A DNA stretch of 10,207 bases from JBAWYM01 sp037143575 (GCA_037143575.1 JBAWYM010000054.1:1-10207); one strand, 5' to 3'. Counted from the stretch's first letter, positions 1-6,925 are shown. Notes: a model not told the origin generated them from the sequence alone. Numbers and translations: made by a program.

Positions 1-35
1 CAGACGTTTGGGGGGTTTTGTGACAGGCGATAGGA
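1..35 (+). repeat. Left terminal inverted repeat of the IS
   Basis: These 35 bases are the exact reverse complement of 1500-1534; base 36 is the first mismatch. The repeat contains a run of six G followed by TTTTG. It lies beyond the 3' end of the transposase gene. Confidence 0.95.
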
Positions 36-68
36 CACTTTTGGCAAGCTGATGAGCAGAACCGTCGG

Positions 69-1313
69 TTACGAAACGTCCATACTTGGCAGGAGGGAAA
101 GTTGAGTTGATTCACGTGGAACGAGGTCGATGTTCCTGTCGTGTTGATGCCCGAGTAAATCGTCACCGATGTGGTCTGCCAGAAGATACGGTGACAGGAT
201 GCGAGTGTCTTGTTGAATGGAGCGCAGCAGGACTTCACGGAGAGGAGCCCCAATCGGACGGACACCGATGTCGTACTCACGCAGGAGGAAATCGACGAGG
301 AGAACCTGCAGATTGAGGAAATACTTGAGACGATCGAAGGAGCGCAACTGCATCTGTTCGGTCTTGAGAGACTGTTTGAGAAAACGAATAGTGTCTTCCA
401 CTTCCCAGCGATCGAGGTAGTTCCGGTAGAGCTTCATCGCTTCCCAGAGATCCTTCACTCGCCAATTCACAAGCAGGAGGAGCGGTTTCTGGAACTTCTC
501 TCTGCGAACGGCAATGAACCCGTAGGTACGCACTTCCTTGCCAATCGTGATGCCGATGTCGCACCGAGCGTACGTGCAGTCACCATCGACCAGCGGCCGC
601 TCGCTCAGGATCGTCTCGGCAACGCTGGTGAGGAGATGAACCTCTCCATGAAACAACACGTTCCGTTTTTCCTTGAGACGAATCATCCAGGCAATTTCCT
701 GTCCATCGAGAAAAGAGAACCACTCCTCACCATCAAACCCTCGGTCGAAAACATGGAGGCAATCGAGGCCAATCTCAGCCGAGAGAATATCGGTGATGTG
801 CTGATGGAACGAGGTGTTCTGAGATTCAAATTCCTCATCCTTCGGATTGAGCAAGGTGGCTTTGATCGGATGAATATCCCATAACTGCTTTCCGCAGCCC
901 ACACTCAGACAGAAGGTGTAGCCGGTGACCAACTCTCCGGTTGAACCGTCATGGACGGTGCTCAATCCTTCGAGCTTCTCTGCCCAGGGTTTGGCAATAT
1001 CACTACCATCGTGTATCACCAGTTTCCATGTTTCCTGACGACCGCGAAGTCTCTTGGCATGAGCCTTCCACATCTGCTCCCACGGAAGTTTTTCGAGCAA
1101 TGCGGACATCGTCTTCACCCAATCATCCAAACGTGAACGCAGACCGCCTGCTCGTTGCAATCGCGAACGCCCCGCTCGACTCAAGATCGAAGAGCGACAA
1201 GACAGAACACTCCGACAAAACTCGTACAAATGTCTGCGTTCCCACGCCGAGAGAAGCCGCAGGTATGGCTTGAGATAATCCCGCAACAGAAGGGAGGAGG
1301 AAGGAACCGGCAT
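69..1313 (-). CDS. IS4-family DDE transposase
   Basis: This 414-residue protein catalyses cut-and-paste movement of the surrounding insertion sequence by binding the terminal repeats and cleaving DNA through a metal-dependent DDE active site. The first acidic motif is at residues 100-108 (HDGSDIAKP, D102 or D105), the second at 188-193 (VFDRGF, D190), and the third within the IS4 signature Y299-x2-R302-x3-E306-x6-K313, which is perfect here. Residues 126-150 form a beta-strand-like insertion typical of the fold. Length is normal for the family and there is no frameshift. The chosen ATG is the first in frame; the bases before it are pyrimidine- and T-rich, with no ribosome-binding site. A possible -10 (TATAGA) lies about 25 bases upstream, inside the element. 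The subgroup within IS4 is not resolved. Confidence 0.93.
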   Translation of the reverse strand: MPVPSSSLLLRDYLKPYLRLLSAWERRHLYEFCRSVLSCRSSILSRAGRSRLQRAGGLRSRLDDWVKTMSALLEKLPWEQMWKAHAKRLRGRQETWKLVIHDGSDIAKPWAEKLEGLSTVHDGSTGELVTGYTFCLSVGCGKQLWDIHPIKATLLNPKDEEFESQNTSFHQHITDILSAEIGLDCLHVFDRGFDGEEWFSFLDGQEIAWMIRLKEKRNVLFHGEVHLLTSVAETILSERPLVDGDCTYARCDIGITIGKEVRTYGFIAVRREKFQKPLLLLVNWRVKDLWEAMKLYRNYLDRWEVEDTIRFLKQSLKTEQMQLRSFDRLKYFLNLQVLLVDFLLREYDIGVRPIGAPLREVLLRSIQQDTRILSPYLLADHIGDDLLGHQHDRNIDLVPRESTQLSLLPSMDVS

Positions 1314-1499
1314 AAAAAAAGAGGGTGGAAAGGTGCCGTCTATAAAGATCGGCAGCTTATGTTGCCTGTTTCTAAGTCAAGTCTTTCGGCTTGATACTGC
1401 GAAGAAAGTGCTCTGGTTATGTATCAGATTCTCTCAAAAGAAATCCCGATCATGGACACTTTTCGCATCCTACTTTTGCTCATGCAGAAGAGCTTCCAC

Positions 1500-1534
1500 T
1501 CCTATCGCCTGTCACAAAACCCCCCAAACGTCTG
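1500..1534 (-). repeat. Right terminal inverted repeat of the IS
   Basis: Exact 35-base reverse complement of the window's first 35 bases. It lies on the transposase promoter side. Everything from 1535 onward is host sequence. Confidence 0.95.
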
Positions 1535-1576
1535 ATTTGTTTGTGTGCGGTGGCGGGGTGAGAAGGGAAACCCCAC

Positions 1577-1599
1577 TTCGTTCCTCGGCAAGCTCGGGA
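1577..1599 (+). repeat. Dispersed 23-bp intergenic repeat, copy 1
   Basis: A 23-base motif with core TTCGTTCCTCG and CAAGCTCGG recurs at 6188-6210 with only two differences (G/A at two places). Both copies are intergenic and on the same strand. Motifs of this style are common as scattered intergenic repeats in several bacterial lineages; that comparison is from memory. A weaker relative (TTCGTTCCGCTACGCCGGGG) lies at about 7185-7204. Confidence 0.6.
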
Positions 1600-1628
1600 C
1601 TACGCGGGGCAGGGGTTTGGAAAAGGAT

Positions 1629-1682
1629 AAAAAGGCCAGAAAGGTTTCGTAGCAATAACCTTTCATGCGTTCCTAGCCTTTT
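1629..1682 (-). terminator. Nested hairpin downstream of the 202-residue gene
   Basis: Two stems are nested: AAAAGGC (1630-1636) pairs with GCCTTTT (1676-1682), and inside it GAAAGGTT (1639-1646) pairs with AACCTTTC (1657-1664). The structure lies 62 bases past the stop codon of the minus-strand gene ending at 1744. Read on the minus strand it is followed by a short TTTTTA stretch, so it may end transcription of the pfkB-side genes. The large loop and bulge make it an untidy terminator; it could instead be a repeat remnant. Confidence 0.4.
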
Positions 1683-1743
1683 CAATGTTTCAAGCCTTAC
1701 CTATCAGGCTTCTATAACGTCTTCCAAACCTCTCGAACCTCCG

Positions 1744-2352
1744 TCACGCCCTCGGCTTCAGCTCGCCATCATCATCCTCTGAACGGCTGCTGACATTCGC
1801 ATGGGCTGCTGCTTCGGCGAGGTGCTTGGGGATCACAGCATCGATGGCGCCCCACTTGGCTTCGCCTTCTTCGGGCAGGAGGATCGACACTTGGTCACCC
1901 ACTTCGGCGCGGTAGAACGTGACCGACGCGAGGAGCACGCGGAAAGCCTGACCTTCGGCGAGGATCTTGTATTGGCCATCCTCCTGAATGAGGACGCCGA
2001 CGGTGGACCGGCGCTTGATCGGTGCGATCTGCTTGTAGATGAATTTGCCTTCGTCGGTGATGGTGAGCTTCATGCCATCGCCCTCCACGAGCTTGCTCTT
2101 ACTGGCGTAATTCGCCGGGACCGGGAAGGTATTGCCGCTGCCGTCCACCATATTCTGCCCGTCAAAGCTCCCTTCTACCACTTTGCCGCTCACGGGGCTC
2201 ATCGATCCCATGGAGCTCGCGCGCGTGATGTGGCGCTCACGGTCGGTATCGGCAATGCCGGTTATCGAACGCAGAAGTGCATTTGCCGTCTTCAATGCGG
2301 ACGTCGCACTTTCGAGAAGTTCCTGAACTTGGAGGAGTTGGTCATCGGCCAT
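1744..2352 (-). CDS. Conserved-looking protein of unknown function
   Basis: A 202-residue soluble protein with no signal peptide or membrane segment. Residues 4-32 are a leucine-rich helix likely to pair or coil. Residues 53-175 look like two beta-rich segments: SGKVVEGSFDG ... FPVPANYASKSKLVEGD (55-92), then a glycine- and valine-rich part ending near 176. The tail (177-202) is alanine-rich then acidic (SEDDDGE) and probably disordered. The phrase VPANYASKSKLVEGD resembles an uncharacterised protein I associate with candidate-phyla genomes, but this is memory only and no function follows. The gene sits 96 bp after the kinase gene on the same strand and may share its transcript. The bases before the ATG are C/T-rich, with no ribosome-binding site and no clear -10. 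It ends in TGA, which argues against recoded TGA. Confidence 0.8.
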   Translation of the reverse strand: MADDQLLQVQELLESATSALKTANALLRSITGIADTDRERHITRASSMGSMSPVSGKVVEGSFDGQNMVDGSGNTFPVPANYASKSKLVEGDGMKLTITDEGKFIYKQIAPIKRRSTVGVLIQEDGQYKILAEGQAFRVLLASVTFYRAEVGDQVSILLPEEGEAKWGAIDAVIPKHLAEAAAHANVSSRSEDDDGELKPRA

Positions 2353-2390
2353 GGGGAGAGAGGGGAGTGTGTGAGAGACGGAGATGGAGC

Positions 2391-2407
2391 GCAGGTCTTC
2401 GACCTGC
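2391..2407 (-). repeat. Perfect palindromic hairpin between kinase and 202-residue genes
   Basis: GCAGGTC and GACCTGC form a perfect 7-bp stem around a 3-base loop in the 96-bp gap between two minus-strand genes. No U-tract follows on the minus strand, so it is not a standard terminator. It could be an RNA processing or stability element or a dispersed palindromic repeat. A second perfect palindrome, GGAAAATTTTCC (2435-2446), lies next to the kinase stop codon. Confidence 0.5.
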
Positions 2408-2448
2408 AGACTGTTGGTAGACCCGCGGACTGATGGAAAATTTTCCTT

Positions 2449-3444
2449 TTACACCTGACCGACCATCTGTACTTCGAGGTTTTCCGATGCGAGACGGGCG
2501 AGCATTTCCTTCTCCGTGAGCAGACCATGCTCTGCACCGACGCTGCTGACCACGCTTGCGGCATTGATTGTACCTGCTTTCAGCGCAGTTGGGAAGTCTT
2601 TTCCCGTCAGGAGTGCCCATGTGATACCCGTGCCGAAGGCATCTCCGGCACCGGTGACTTCCACGACCGGAACCGGCAAACACGGACAGTGATAGAGGGT
2701 CTTTCCATCCGTTCCCAGCACACCACGCCCGCCATCGGTAATGCAGAGAGAGTGCACTCCGCAGGCGAGGAGTTTCCGCATCGCTTCCTCCGTTGTCTTC
2801 GATTCCGTGAAGGCGAGGGATTCCTCTTTATTGAGCAGGAGCAGATCGGTGTACTTCAGGAGCCGAAGATTGGCTTTCTTTCGAATGCCGGAATCGATCT
2901 GGCATCCACCGGGATTCCACGTGAGGCGCGGGTGCTCGTGCGCCAGGACATCCACGATGTCATCCTGCAGCACACAGGCGCCTTCCTGAATGTGGTTGAG
3001 GTAGACCCAGTCCATTTTCGCGACTTCATCGATATCGAAATTCGCTTTGTGCAGGTGTGCGTTCGTTCCGGGTTCGTAGAGGATGATGCGTTCCCCACCT
3101 GTACCCGTCAGCACGATCGAGAAGCTCGTCACTTCCCCTTCTACGACGGTTGCACAACGGGCATCAACCCCTTCGTTTGTGAAGTTTTCCAGCAGTTTCT
3201 CCCCCCACTGGTCCGAACCGATCACTCCCTCGAAGCGGGCTGCGCAACCGAGGAGTTGTAAGCCCACAGCGGTGTTTGACGCTCCGCCGCCGCAGCTCTC
3301 CTGCAGGTTTTCTACCCGGACTTTTTGGCCGAGAGGGAGAGCAAAAACCGCCTCACCGTCCTTTCTTCGGATGACTTCGTGCGGGACTTGGACGAAGAGG
3401 TCGTAGGTGGCGCCGCCGATGGACATGGTTTTGGGTTTGTTCAT
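2449..3444 (-). CDS. PfkB-family (ribokinase-like) carbohydrate/nucleoside kinase
   Basis: A 331-residue cytosolic kinase transferring the ATP gamma-phosphate to a hydroxymethyl group of a sugar or nucleoside; the substrate cannot be read from the sequence. Family signatures are the N-terminal glycine-rich segment CGGGASNTAVGLQLLG (51-66), NKEE (205-208, the N-x-x-E metal motif), TDGGRG (236-241), and VTGAGDAFGTG (263-273), where D268 is the expected catalytic base and GAGD the anion hole. Length is typical. I chose MNKPK (3444) over the upstream in-frame ATG at 3483 because the extra 13 residues read into the intergenic repeat region; a start at MSIGGATYD (3426) is also possible. No ribosome-binding site is visible and the promoter is weak (TTGGGA-18-TACCCT at best). 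In a genome with reduced metabolism it could act in nucleoside or sugar salvage; that is inference. Confidence 0.9.
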   Translation of the reverse strand: MNKPKTMSIGGATYDLFVQVPHEVIRRKDGEAVFALPLGQKVRVENLQESCGGGASNTAVGLQLLGCAARFEGVIGSDQWGEKLLENFTNEGVDARCATVVEGEVTSFSIVLTGTGGERIILYEPGTNAHLHKANFDIDEVAKMDWVYLNHIQEGACVLQDDIVDVLAHEHPRLTWNPGGCQIDSGIRKKANLRLLKYTDLLLLNKEESLAFTESKTTEEAMRKLLACGVHSLCITDGGRGVLGTDGKTLYHCPCLPVPVVEVTGAGDAFGTGITWALLTGKDFPTALKAGTINAASVVSSVGAEHGLLTEKEMLARLASENLEVQMVGQV

Positions 3445-3461
3445 CGGTGAGGAAGGGTAGC

Positions 3462-3592
3462 TGAATGAATGACCAAATCCCAAATCTCAATAACCAAGGA
3501 ATGACCAAACCTCAAATCCCGAATATTGGTCATTGGTCATTGGATTTTCCCTGGTCATTGGTGCTTGGTCATTGGTCATTCGTTATTGGAGT
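3462..3592. repeat. TTGGTCA heptamer repeats in both orientations
   Basis: Exact TTGGTCA units lie at 3526-3532, 3533-3539, 3565-3571 and 3572-3578. Degenerate units keep the 7-base period at 3551-3564 and 3579-3592. The complement TGACCAA lies at 3470-3476 and 3502-3508, with TAACCAA at 3491-3497. AATGACCAA (3500-3508) and TTGGTCATT (3526-3534) can form a perfect 9-bp stem with a 17-base loop. The array runs into the stop codon of the large surface-protein gene (TTA at 3583-3585 on the plus strand). Heptamers of this sequence are known as short tandem repeats (STRR) in cyanobacteria; their occurrence here is independent of that lineage. Confidence 0.85.
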
Positions 3593-6015
3593 AATCGATA
3601 TTTTCTCTCCATCGTTTCCATAAACCCTTCCATCACTCGCATCGTCTTCTTTCGCTTCCAGAGGAACAGCAGCAATGCAGCGAGGATGCCGCTCACCGAC
3701 CACCAGGCCCATGTGCCGATGCCGTTGCTCGGGAGAGTATCTGCGACGACGGTGGTCGTGGGCTGTGCGGGTGGAACGTATGGTTGGTCGAAGCCGCTGC
3801 CGTGCAGTGTGGATCCGGATTCAACGACGCGGAAGCCTCTGCCGTTGGGGGTTCCTTGCGCGGTTGCCATGAGATCTTTGAGTTGATCGCCGGTGGTGGT
3901 AATGGGAGTAATGCGGCAGAAGTACGTGATGCCGTTGATGAGATCATTGAGCGTGTAGGATTGTGCCTCGCCGTTGACCATGCGCTTCTCGGTGAGCTGA
4001 TCGGGCTCTGTGCCGTACTCGAGGAGGAACGCCGCGAGGGCCGTCTCCTTCTTCATGGGCGTCCACTCGAGGAGGAGATTGCCGTCCCCCGGAGAAGCGG
4101 TGAGCTTGAGCCCGAGGACGGTGACGCTTGCCGTTTCACTCTTCTTGAGACTCTCGACGTTGTTCTTTAGCGCAGTGACCGCGAAGAAATAGGCGGTGGC
4201 GGGCTTGAGACCGGCAACGGTCGCTGCAGAGACGGCTTCTCCCGTATCCAGCGAATAGTCGAAGCTCTGTGCCGACGTTCCGACGTACACCCTGTATCCA
4301 TCGGCTTCGCCAGCCGCCAGTGGCTGCCAGCTGAGGGCGACGGCATTCACCTTCGCCTGTGCGGTGAGCTTTTCTACAGTGGGCGGTGCCTTGGCTTTGG
4401 TCGCGAGATTCGTGAGCATCTGTGCCTTGTTACCGTAGGCATCCGTCGCTTCGATGAGTGGCTGCAGGGTCCCGATCTTGGTCGCCGTGAAGCTTCCTTG
4501 GTACGTCCCCGGGTGTGTCACATCTTCCGTGAGCGGACTTACCGTGCCATCGACGGAGACGGTGACGGTGGGGAGGAGCGGCTCGGACTGTACGGTGACA
4601 TGCACCGTCTGACCTTCCACGGGATCTTTGGGGCTGAAGTCGACCGAGACGATGCGGGGAGGAGTGGTATCTATCAGAAAACTCCTCGGATCGGACTGAA
4701 ATTTGCCGGTCGCCTCTTCCACACGAAGAGTGGCACCGGATGTGCTAGGCTGCAGCGGGACACTGATCTGGAATTCCCCTTTGGCATTGGTGTCGCCGTG
4801 CACGATATCTTTGCCGCCTGTCACGATGAGGTTGATGAGCGCAGGGCCGGTTCCCTTGAGCTGAACGGTTCGGGAATTCACCGTCGAGCCTTCTCCCGGA
4901 TCGAGAATCGTGAGGGTCCCGTCTGCGGGTGTTTCTCCTGATCCGCCTACCTGCACGGTGATGTGTCCGGCCACTTTCCCCGTGGAATCTTCCACGGCTA
5001 GGGTCTGTTCACCAGCCGTGACGAAACGCAGTCCCAGCGTGAAGGTCTTCGTTCCCAGATCTCTCGCAGCGAATTGTCTAGTGCCGAAGGGAAGGATCGC
5101 CTTGGGGTCCGTGGAGGAGAAGCGAATGGATCCCGCATAGTCTTCGACGATCTGTCCATTTGCGTCCAGTGCGGTCACGCGGAAATTCATATCCTGGCGT
5201 GCGGTGACGGTTGATGGGGATCCGTCGATGACGACAGCGAAGTGATCGACGGCGCTGAACGTCTCAGCACTCCCGCCATCGGTGAGCTGAGCGTAGAGCG
5301 GGCGACCTCGATATTCGCCGACAGGAGCGAGATTGGTGGAGTTGCTCCCGCTGAACCAGTCATTTCCTCCTGCAGGCGTATTGCTTTGTCCTGCGGTGAT
5401 CGTTGCATGGGCGTCGAGGAGCTTCCCCGAGAGGAGGTCGATGGCACGCAGCTCAATAGCACCGGTTTTCTGCGTGGTGATGACGAAGACCTGCTGTCCG
5501 TCGCGGTCCGTCTCTGCGCTCTTGGCCTGCACACGATCTTCGGTCCTGCTGGAGATCAATTCCACCGGCCGACCGGCGAGCGGGTTCACGTATCGGTCGC
5601 GAAGGATCACGGTCACGTTCACCGCATCCTGCCCGTCCGGGGTCACGGAGCTGCGGCTCACTTCGATGGAGCTTCCCTTCGTATCGATGGCATCGGGCGT
5701 CACTGAGAATGACATCTGCACCGCGGAGCCCTGGAGCTGTACGCGGTACGTTCCTGCTGTCTGCGTATCTTCCCCGTTCATGCGTACCGCTGCATTGCCC
5801 TGAGTGTCCGCCGTCACTGCGAGAGGCACAGATGGTCCGAGCGGAGGCAGGACCGAAAGCGAGAGCGCTTCATTCGGTGCGAATCCCTGCAGAGTGATCT
5901 CCGTGCCGATGCCGGCAACGGTATCTTTCGCCATCACAGTTCCGGCACTCAAAGAGGCAGTCGGGAAGAACGTCAGGAGAAATGCACAGAGAATGAAGGA
6001 GGTGGTTTTTTTCAT
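3583..6015 (-). CDS. Exported multi-domain surface protein with Ig-like and FN3 domains
   Basis: An 810-residue protein. Residues 1-24 are a Sec signal peptide (MKKTT, hydrophobic core, cut near SLSA-GT). Beta-sandwich domains follow: about 27-107; a bacterial Ig-like (Big_1/invasin-type) domain at 116-207; a further Ig-like domain at 257-357; two more at 366-448 and 452-540; then fibronectin type III domains at 543-634 and 635-723. A Pro/Thr-rich linker (745-758) leads to LPSNG (761-765), one membrane helix (767-786) and KRKK (787-790), with a short tail to 810. This predicts a cell-surface stalk or adhesin with its C-terminus anchored in the membrane; ligand unknown. I chose ATG 6015 over 6054 because the signal peptide starts there and a promoter (TTGAAG-17-TATACT) overlaps the extra codons. 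The N-terminal arms and linkers carry no enzymatic motif that I recognise. Confidence 0.88.
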   Translation of the reverse strand: MKKTTSFILCAFLLTFFPTASLSAGTVMAKDTVAGIGTEITLQGFAPNEALSLSVLPPLGPSVPLAVTADTQGNAAVRMNGEDTQTAGTYRVQLQGSAVQMSFSVTPDAIDTKGSSIEVSRSSVTPDGQDAVNVTVILRDRYVNPLAGRPVELISSRTEDRVQAKSAETDRDGQQVFVITTQKTGAIELRAIDLLSGKLLDAHATITAGQSNTPAGGNDWFSGSNSTNLAPVGEYRGRPLYAQLTDGGSAETFSAVDHFAVVIDGSPSTVTARQDMNFRVTALDANGQIVEDYAGSIRFSSTDPKAILPFGTRQFAARDLGTKTFTLGLRFVTAGEQTLAVEDSTGKVAGHITVQVGGSGETPADGTLTILDPGEGSTVNSRTVQLKGTGPALINLIVTGGKDIVHGDTNAKGEFQISVPLQPSTSGATLRVEEATGKFQSDPRSFLIDTTPPRIVSVDFSPKDPVEGQTVHVTVQSEPLLPTVTVSVDGTVSPLTEDVTHPGTYQGSFTATKIGTLQPLIEATDAYGNKAQMLTNLATKAKAPPTVEKLTAQAKVNAVALSWQPLAAGEADGYRVYVGTSAQSFDYSLDTGEAVSAATVAGLKPATAYFFAVTALKNNVESLKKSETASVTVLGLKLTASPGDGNLLLEWTPMKKETALAAFLLEYGTEPDQLTEKRMVNGEAQSYTLNDLINGITYFCRITPITTTGDQLKDLMATAQGTPNGRGFRVVESGSTLHGSGFDQPYVPPAQPTTTVVADTLPSNGIGTWAWWSVSGILAALLLFLWKRKKTMRVMEGFMETMERKYRLLQ

Positions 6016-6025
6016 AAATCTGATT

Positions 6026-6054
6026 AGTATAGCGATTTTATGAGATTCCTTCAA
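6026..6054 (-). promoter_or_regulatory. Promoter of the surface-protein gene
   Basis: On the minus strand, TTGAAG (6054-6049), a 17-base spacer, and TATACT (6031-6026) match sigma-70 boxes at 4/6 and 5/6. The ATG follows the -10 by ten bases, giving a predicted leader of only about three bases and no room for a ribosome-binding site. Confidence 0.65.
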
Positions 6055-6124
6055 TGCTTAGGGTGTATTGGGGGCAATAGAAAGGGTGTTTTGTCGAGGG
6101 AATGATTCCGTCGGATAAGCAAGA

Positions 6125-6230
6125 AAATTTGTCACAGTGAGCCGCGTCGAACTGCGACAAATTTGCGCTCTTCGTTGAATGTCATGGTTCGTTCCTCGAC
6201 AAGCTCGGAATGACATTGCTCACTATGACA
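6125..6230. repeat. Nested inverted repeats in a divergent intergenic region
   Basis: Three pairs interlock. AAATTTGTC (6125-6133) pairs with GACAAATTT (6156-6164), extended inside by CAGT/ACTG after one mismatch. TGTCACAGTGAGC (6130-6142) pairs with GCTCACTATGACA (6218-6230) at 12 of 13 positions, bounding a 101-bp segment. AATGTCAT (6178-6185) pairs with ATGACATT (6210-6217) around the dispersed 23-bp motif. The right arm ends two bases before the -35 of the lipoprotein gene. It has the look of a small non-coding mobile element or a compound operator; nothing here decides which. Confidence 0.65.
6188..6210 (+). repeat. Dispersed 23-bp intergenic repeat, copy 2
   Basis: Matches 1577-1599 at 21 of 23 positions. 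It fills the loop of the AATGTCAT/ATGACATT inverted pair, so the repeat unit here may be longer than the shared core. Confidence 0.6.
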
Positions 6231-6232
6231 GC

Positions 6233-6261
6233 TTTCCACTTATCTCGTCTGCTTCTATGCT
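6233..6261 (+). promoter_or_regulatory. Promoter of the lipoprotein gene
   Basis: TTTCCA (6233-6238), a 17-base spacer, and TATGCT (6256-6261) are followed after seven bases by the ATG at 6269. Transcription would start at or beside the start codon. Box matches are modest (4/6 each), so the call leans on spacing and on the same pattern at neighbouring genes. Confidence 0.5.
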
Positions 6262-6268
6262 TTGCCCC

Positions 6269-6841
6269 ATGAAGAAACTCCTCCTCCCGCTCCTCCTCTG
6301 TCTTCCACTCCTCTCCGCCTGCGGTTCCACGGGAACGACCACCGCGGCCATCACCTGCAAGAACTACTGGTTCGATACAGTGGGAGCGTGTCTTCCTGAT
6401 AACTGGAATGTCCTCGACCGCGCTACGCTCGATCAGCGTGGAGTGGCCGAAGATACGATCATCGCCTTCCAGATGAAGGATGCCGTGTCCGGCCAGTTCC
6501 CCACGGTGTCGATCACCCGCGAGCCTCTCGCCACGGTGGTGGACAGTGCCACGTACAGTGATGCGACGATCCGCTCCGTCACCGTTCTTCCGGCCTACAA
6601 GCTCATCGACAAAAAGAAGTCGACCATCGACAAAGTCGCTACCTCCATTCACGTCTTCACGGCACAGCCGACTTTGAGTGAGCCGATGCGGAAATTTTAT
6701 CAGGTGAGCACGGTCAACGGGTCCATCGGCTACACGGTAACCGCCCTCACGCCTGTGTCGGTTTCCGCAGCGGTCGAAAATGCGGTGCTGGCGATCTTGG
6801 GGAGTATGACGTTCCAGGGGGCGACGTCGGCGGGGGGCTAA
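6269..6841 (+). CDS. Small secreted lipoprotein of unknown function
   Basis: A 190-residue protein with a clear lipoprotein signal: MKK, a leucine-rich core, and lipobox LSAC (15-18), so C18 should be lipidated and the mature protein held on the outer face of the membrane. A Thr-rich linker (20-25) leads to a globular domain (about 29-184) of alternating strands and helices. C30 and C41 could form a disulfide. The order of secondary structure and the motif LPDNWNV (42-48) recall the PsbP/DcrB-like fold, but I cannot confirm membership. I rejected the longer reading from 6179: its first 30 residues come from the repeat region and would bury the signal peptide. No ribosome-binding site precedes the ATG. 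It is divergent from the surface-protein gene, and the two could share regulation through the inverted repeats between them. Confidence 0.88.
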   Translation: MKKLLLPLLLCLPLLSACGSTGTTTAAITCKNYWFDTVGACLPDNWNVLDRATLDQRGVAEDTIIAFQMKDAVSGQFPTVSITREPLATVVDSATYSDATIRSVTVLPAYKLIDKKKSTIDKVATSIHVFTAQPTLSEPMRKFYQVSTVNGSIGYTVTALTPVSVSAAVENAVLAILGSMTFQGATSAGG

Positions 6842-6890
6842 TGAGGAGAACGATTTCTATGTAATATCAATTTGAAAGTTCGGGAAAATA

Positions 6891-6918
6891 TTGACTATAT
6901 CAATATTATATATATAAT
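6891..6918 (+). promoter_or_regulatory. Near-consensus promoter for the 98-residue ORF
   Basis: TTGACT (6891-6896), a 16-base spacer, and TATAAT (6913-6918) match the sigma-70 consensus at 11 of 12 positions, the best in the window. The ATG at 6926 begins seven bases after the -10, which places the expected transcription start on or next to the start codon. Confidence 0.75.
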
Positions 6919-6925
6919 CATCAAT

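Larger units (their letters stand above)
1..1534 (-). mobile_element. Complete IS4-family insertion sequence
   Basis: The first 35 bases of the window and bases 1500-1534 are perfect inverted repeats of each other, beginning CAGACGTTTGGGGGG. They enclose one transposase gene on the minus strand, with 68 bp on its 3' side and about 220 bp on its 5' side. A 1.5-kb length, a single DDE transposase and long terminal repeats fit the IS4 family. No passenger gene is visible. The left flank is not in the window, so a target-site duplication cannot be tested; the right flank starts ATTTGTTTGTG. Because the left repeat starts at base 1, the true end could lie slightly further out. The open reading frame and the intact repeats suggest a recent, possibly active copy. 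Confidence 0.92.

Noticed and set aside
210..884. Long plus-strand open frame (224 codons) within the IS
   Set aside because: It is antisense to the transposase, whose motifs are unmistakable, and its translation shows no recognisable domain.
1333..1782. Plus-strand open frame across the right end of the IS
   Set aside because: It crosses the inverted repeat into intergenic DNA and ends antisense to the 202-residue gene; composition is unlike a protein.
3462..3592. Possible CRISPR array
   Set aside because: The repeats are 7 bp with no spacers and occur in both orientations; they are simple tandem repeats.
3533..3886. Plus-strand frame starting MVIGFSLVIGAWSLVI
   Set aside because: The repeating hydrophobic start is simply the translation of the TTGGTCA heptamers, and the rest is antisense to the surface-protein gene.
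6179..6268. N-terminal extension of the lipoprotein
   Set aside because: The 30 extra residues derive from the dispersed repeat and promoter and would hide an otherwise perfect lipoprotein signal peptide.
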